Source of the DNA: an uncultured Eubacteriales bacterium | GTDB lineage: Bacteria > Bacillota > Clostridia > Oscillospirales > Oscillospiraceae | Length of the DNA: 42,471 nucleotides | Assembly (NCBI GenBank): GCA_900546615.1 | Contig: URDJ01000026.1 | Coordinates: 1-42,471, forward strand | Reading direction: 5' to 3' | Shown: in pieces, positions 39,312 through 42,471 of the stretch | Layout of the letters: the number at the start of each line of letters is the position of its first letter | How positions within the stretch are numbered: the first letter of the stretch is position 1 | Notes under the pieces: generated by a model | Databases searched by the model: none | Told to the model about the DNA's origin: nothing | What the model saw: the letters and a program-made list of their open reading frames with translations, nothing else | Program-made: the position numbers and the translations under genes

Positions 39312-40478
39312 ATGGATTCACTGCTTACAATATTCATAATTGCCGTTCTGGGCTATCTCCTGGGCTCAATATCCATAAAGGGCCTGTCGCTTGGTACTTC
39401 GGGCGTGCTGCTCGTGGCTCTCGTATTCGGCCACTATGGATTTGAGATCCCGGCAATCGTGAGGAATTTCGGCCTCGCGCTGTTTGTGGGTTCTGTCGGG
39501 CTAATCGCCGGGCCTGTTTTTTTCAGGAACTTCAAAAAGAAGGTATATGCGTTTCTCATACTGGGTGTTATGATAGTAACGGTAGGCGCGGTAGTCACCG
39601 TCGTGCTGGCAAAGCTGATGAACACGAGCTTTGACCTTGCGATCGGCATCTTTACCGGTGCGCTCACCTCCACACCCGGGCTCGCGGCGGCAACTGAGGC
39701 CACCACGTCCGTGCTCGAGGCCCAGGGTCTGGGGCAGACCTCTCTGGCCACGGTCGGCTACGGCATTGCATATCCCTTCGGCGTCGTGGGCGTCGTGCTG
39801 TTCGTCCAGCTCTATCCGAAACTGGTCGGCTGCAATGTCGAGTCCGAAGTCAGGCAGCTGCACGCGAACCTGTACGGAAGCAATATCGGCAACGCCGAGG
39901 AAGGGGCCTCGGACTCCGGCAAGTACAAAGCCATCGACCCCTTCGGTATGTTCGCCCTTTCCCTTGCGCTCACCATCGGCATACTTATCGGCCAGATAGA
40001 AATACCTCTGCCCGGCGGGATGTCGTTTTCCTTCGGAACCTCCGGCGGCCCGCTCTTTGCCGGGCTTATCATCGGCCACTTCGGACATGTCGGTAGGTTT
40101 TCCATATCCTCGCCCTCCGGGACGCTGAAGGTCATGCGGGAATTCGGCCTTTGTCTTTTCCTGCTTGGCGCGGGCACGGACGCGGGTTCCGGCTTTGTAG
40201 AAGTGCTCATGGAGCAGGGTGCGAAGCTGTTCCTTCTGGGAGCTGTCATAACCCTCGTGCCCATGATAGCCGCCTGCCTCATTGCCAAGCTGCTTCTTAA
40301 GCTGGACACGCTTACTACGCTCGGCTCCGTTTGCGGCGGAATGACATCCACTCCTGCCCTCGGAGCGCTCATTTCCCTGTGCAAGACCGAAGATGTTGCG
40401 GCTTCGTACGCCGCTACATATCCCTTTGCCCTTATACTCGTCGTGATCGGCTCGCAGGTCATGGCTCTGTTGTGGTGA
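39312..40478 (+). CDS. AAEx-type (AspT/YidE-like) membrane transporter
   Basis: The 388-residue protein has about ten membrane segments in two halves, each with the hallmark loop: GALTSTPGLAAA followed by GYGIAYPFGVVG, and GGMTSTPALGAL followed by YAATYPFALI. This is the aspartate:alanine exchanger family, which carries amino or dicarboxylic acids. Usual members have two TrkA-C domains between the halves; here the linker (about residues 175-210) is short and lacks them. GAGAGG precedes the ATG at 39312. It stands inside the catabolic operon and probably imports its acid substrate or exports a product. Confidence 0.88.
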   Translation: MDSLLTIFIIAVLGYLLGSISIKGLSLGTSGVLLVALVFGHYGFEIPAIVRNFGLALFVGSVGLIAGPVFFRNFKKKVYAFLILGVMIVTVGAVVTVVLAKLMNTSFDLAIGIFTGALTSTPGLAAATEATTSVLEAQGLGQTSLATVGYGIAYPFGVVGVVLFVQLYPKLVGCNVESEVRQLHANLYGSNIGNAEEGASDSGKYKAIDPFGMFALSLALTIGILIGQIEIPLPGGMSFSFGTSGGPLFAGLIIGHFGHVGRFSISSPSGTLKVMREFGLCLFLLGAGTDAGSGFVEVLMEQGAKLFLLGAVITLVPMIAACLIAKLLLKLDTLTTLGSVCGGMTSTPALGALISLCKTEDVAASYAATYPFALILVVIGSQVMALLW

Positions 40479-40484
40479 TCAAGT

Positions 40485-41945
40485 ATGATAAGACTTACAG
40501 AAAAGCTGCAAGACAAAATAATGAGCGCCGAAGATGCCGCCCGCCTTATAAAGAGCGGCATGTGCATCGGCGCTTCAGGCTTCACGCTGGTCGGCTATCC
40601 CGTGCTCGTGCCCGAAAAGCTGGCGGAGCTGGGGCTTGCGAAGGAACTTACCCTCCTGACAGGCGCCTCAGTCGGGGATGAACTCGACGGAGCCCTCTGC
40701 CGGGCAGGGCTCCTGAAATTCAGGGCCCCGTATCAGAGCGACAAGGCCCTGCGCTCCGCCATAAACTCCGGGAGCGTCGGATACAACGACTTTCACCTCA
40801 GCCACATGCCCATGCTGCTCGACCGCAGGACGGGCCCGGAAATTGACTTTGCCATCGTGGAATGCGCGGCGGTGCTCGACGAAGGGATACTTCCCGGCCT
40901 TTCCGTGGGCGCTTCGGACTGTTTTGTCCGCAACGCGAAAAACGTCATACTCGAGCTGAACACCAGACTGCCGACGGAACTGTACGGCATGCACGACATA
41001 TGCTCCGCCGGCGCCGGCCGCATCGATATCGAAAGCCCCGGCGACAGGACGGGCAGCCCGCTCATGCCCTGCGACCTCGAAAAGGTCAGGGCCGTCGTGA
41101 TAAACGACAGGGAAGGCAACTTCCCGCACTTCGTCGAGCCGGACGGCATCTCTCAGGCCATAGCTGAAAATATCATCGGCTTTCTGAAAGCCGAGGTCGA
41201 GGCGGGCCGTCAGCCCAAAGAGCTAAGGCCCATCCAGTCCGGCGTCGGCAATGTTGCGAACGCGGTCCTCACCGGTCTGGGCAGGGGCTTCAGCGGCCTT
41301 TCGATGTATACCGAGGTGCTGCAGGACGGGGCGTTCCGGCTCGTGGAGAAAGGCATAATCAGGCAGGCTTCCACCACCGCCCTTTCCCTTTCAAGAGAAT
41401 GCTTCGATACTCTGTGTGCAAATGTGGGCTATTTCCGTGACCGCATCGTCATCCGGCCGCAGGAAATATCAAATCACCCCGAGGTGATACGCAGGCTGCA
41501 GCTCATCTCCCTCAACACGCCCATAGAGGCCGATATCTACGGCAACGTCAACTCCACGCATGTGATGGGCAGCCGCATCATGAACGGGATAGGCGGAAGC
41601 GGCGACTTCGCCAGAAACGCCGGGCTGACCATGTTCGCCACCGGCTCCCTCGCCAAAGGCGGCGCTGTCTCCTGCATCGTCCCCATGGTCAGCCACCTGG
41701 ACCACACTGAGCACGACGTGGATGTCATAGTGACCGAGATCGGCGTCGCCGACCTCAGATGGAAGACCCCGCGGCAGCGCGCGGAAGCGATAATCGAAAA
41801 CTGCGCGCACCCGGATTACCGCCCCCTGCTCAGGGAATACTTCGACGAGGCTTGCAGGACTGTCGGCGGCCAGACGCCGCATATCCTGTCCAAGGCCCTG
41901 TCCTGGCACGAGCGCTGTCAGCGCACAGGCTCCATGAAGCCCTGA
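40485..41945 (+). CDS. Acetyl-CoA hydrolase/transferase family (Cat1-type) CoA-transferase
   Basis: The 486-residue single-chain enzyme belongs to the Cat1/Ach1 group (succinyl-CoA or butyryl-CoA:acetate CoA-transferases). Visible marks are GVGNVANAVLTGL (CoA-site glycines), MYTEVLQDG with the likely catalytic Glu277, and GGSGDFARNAG near the C-terminal half. It starts 6 bases after the transporter gene with GGTGA nearby. It is a second, unrelated-type CoA-transferase in the same operon; it may regenerate the CoA donor or release the final acid with acetate as acceptor. A terminator follows. Confidence 0.9.
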   Translation: MIRLTEKLQDKIMSAEDAARLIKSGMCIGASGFTLVGYPVLVPEKLAELGLAKELTLLTGASVGDELDGALCRAGLLKFRAPYQSDKALRSAINSGSVGYNDFHLSHMPMLLDRRTGPEIDFAIVECAAVLDEGILPGLSVGASDCFVRNAKNVILELNTRLPTELYGMHDICSAGAGRIDIESPGDRTGSPLMPCDLEKVRAVVINDREGNFPHFVEPDGISQAIAENIIGFLKAEVEAGRQPKELRPIQSGVGNVANAVLTGLGRGFSGLSMYTEVLQDGAFRLVEKGIIRQASTTALSLSRECFDTLCANVGYFRDRIVIRPQEISNHPEVIRRLQLISLNTPIEADIYGNVNSTHVMGSRIMNGIGGSGDFARNAGLTMFATGSLAKGGAVSCIVPMVSHLDHTEHDVDVIVTEIGVADLRWKTPRQRAEAIIENCAHPDYRPLLREYFDEACRTVGGQTPHILSKALSWHERCQRTGSMKP

Positions 41946-41963
41946 CATGCACAGCAGCCTTTA

Positions 41964-41993
41964 AATCCCCCGGCGGTCCGCCGGGGGATTTTT
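41964..41993 (+). terminator. Terminator of the acid-catabolism operon
   Basis: An 11-bp stem (AATCCCCCGGC, 41964-41974, with 41980-41990), GGTCC loop, then a T tract; it also lies at the end of the convergent regulator gene. Confidence 0.9.
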
Positions 41994-42164
41994 CTACCCG
42001 CGCCCGGGCAGAATTTCGCCGTTTTCCTTTTCATATTCCTTGACACAGTTCCGTATCAGTATCAACACCTGACTGTTCGCGGAACGTCCCTCATAGTCCG
42101 CTACGACGTGCAGCTTATCCAGCAGCTTGTCGTCAATTCGGATGGTTAAGCTCTTTGTTGCCAT
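41994..42164 (-). CDS. Ribbon-helix-helix (CopG/Arc-type) regulator
   Basis: The 56-residue protein has the beta-strand SLTIRIDD followed by two helices with the NSQVLILIRN pattern, typical of Arc/CopG-type dimeric DNA binders. The start at 42164 follows GAGGT by 5 bases; the longer frame to 42185 has no site. It stands divergent from a 48-residue gene; an inverted repeat at 42180-42207 just upstream of its start is a likely binding site. It could be an antitoxin, though the partner does not look like a toxin. Confidence 0.8.
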   Translation of the reverse strand: MATKSLTIRIDDKLLDKLHVVADYEGRSANSQVLILIRNCVKEYEKENGEILPGRG

Positions 42165-42179
42165 GGCTGACCTCACATT

Positions 42180-42207
42180 GCACATAATCTGTATTCATTT
42201 TATGTGC
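42180..42207. promoter_or_regulatory. Inverted repeat upstream of the ribbon-helix-helix gene
   Basis: GCACATAA (42180-42187) and TTATGTGC (42200-42207) are perfect inverted copies around 12 bases. A second pair, ATGACGTCAT at 42230-42239 and GGCGTCAT at 42243-42250, lies before the divergent gene. Both are candidate operators for the regulator. Confidence 0.6.
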
Positions 42208-42274
42208 TAAATGTGTTACTATTAAGAAAATGACGTCATGTTGGCGTCATAATATGGTCACGGAGGGTCATGCA

Positions 42275-42421
42275 ATGCCGGATTACGAGAAAATGTATCA
42301 CATCCTGTTCAACGCCATCACGAACGCGCTCAGGGAGCTTGACGCGGGCAGAACCGAGGTGGCCGCGCTCCTGCTCATGGAGGCTCAGAGAGAGACCGAG
42401 AGGCTCTACATCGAGGCATAG
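42275..42421 (+). CDS. 48-residue helical protein, unknown function
   Basis: Start at 42275 (MPDYEKMYHILFNAITNAL...), with GGAGGG about 8 bases upstream; the longer frame to 42230 lacks a site. The protein is acidic and predicted wholly helical with two amphipathic segments (MYHILFNAITNALREL and EVAALLLMEAQRETERL). Short proteins of this form are frequent in Clostridia and have no assigned role. It stands divergent from the ribbon-helix-helix gene, and a shared control region lies between them. Past its stop the last 50 bases of the window hold nothing I can name. Confidence 0.65.
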   Translation: MPDYEKMYHILFNAITNALRELDAGRTEVAALLLMEAQRETERLYIEA

Positions 42422-42471
42422 CGAATTGTCAAACTAAGAGCAACAGGAATCGAGCTCAGCATCCCACAATT

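Noticed and set aside
30976..41993. Phloroglucinol or flavonoid degradation cluster
   Set aside because: The flavoprotein resembles gut ene-reductases, but no phloroglucinol reductase, cyclohydrolase or triacetate-cleaving enzyme is present, so a specific label is not supported.

Overview
The window reads as chromosomal DNA of an anaerobic, GC-rich, Gram-positive member of the Clostridia, most likely a gut Oscillospiraceae-type organism. This is an inference. It rests on strong AGGAGG-type ribosome sites, sigma-A-like promoters, a YlmC/YmxH-type PRC-barrel protein (typical of spore formers), an SLH-anchored surface protein, fermentative CoA-transferase/thiolase genes and a GH65 phosphorylase locus. 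No rRNA, CRISPR array or intact insertion sequence was seen. There is one tRNA (tRNA-Pro, GGG).

Layout. 1-830: the start of a ParA-type ATPase (cut by the window edge) and a 54-residue protein of a type I associate with Firmicutes mobile elements, followed by a repeat-bearing gene-free stretch that abuts the 3' end of rpsI. 835-1798: the rplM-rpsI operon (minus strand) with a consensus promoter and a 5' leader hairpin. 1900-6761: a TtcA-like tRNA thiolase, then a four-gene plus-strand set (DUF5058-type membrane protein, unknown membrane protein, membrane-anchored M20 peptidase, OFA-type MFS transporter). 6801-14206: two related perfect palindromes, a large SLH surface protein, YlmC-like and DUF2461 genes, a rhomboid-like protein without a visible catalytic motif, and a membrane-anchored beta-propeller protein; then tRNA-Pro. 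14393-20519: a decaying patch holding a C-terminally truncated DASS/SLC13 transporter, a frameshifted LysR regulator, two paralogous aldo/keto reductases and an MFS pseudogene.

20544-30832 is a coherent alpha-glucoside utilisation locus, all on the minus strand: LacI-type repressor, RDD membrane protein, small membrane protein, GH65 phosphorylase, ABC sugar transporter (lipoprotein and two permeases), GH13 alpha-glucosidase and beta-phosphoglucomutase. Copies of an AAAACGTTTT operator (one a variant, AAAGCGTTTT) stand before lacI, the RDD gene, the phosphorylase and the binding protein, which defines a local regulon. Imported glucosides would be cleaved by GH13 hydrolysis and GH65 phosphorolysis, and beta-glucose-1-phosphate would enter glycolysis through PgmB. 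The binding-protein gene has an apparent one-base deletion in an A tract directly after its natural start codon.

30976-41993: a YcxB-like protein, an old-yellow-enzyme/2-enoate-reductase-type flavoprotein with a LysR-type operator centred near -65 of its promoter, the LysR gene, and a divergent plus-strand operon: two-subunit CoA-transferase, thiolase, cupin, HpcH/HpaI aldolase, an AAEx-type transporter and a second, Cat1-type CoA-transferase. Together these suggest reduction, CoA activation and thiolytic or aldol cleavage of an unidentified carboxylic acid. This is the best candidate for an undescribed pathway in the window; the DUF5058/M20/MFS set is the second. 41994-42421 holds a ribbon-helix-helix regulator facing a 48-residue protein of unknown function.
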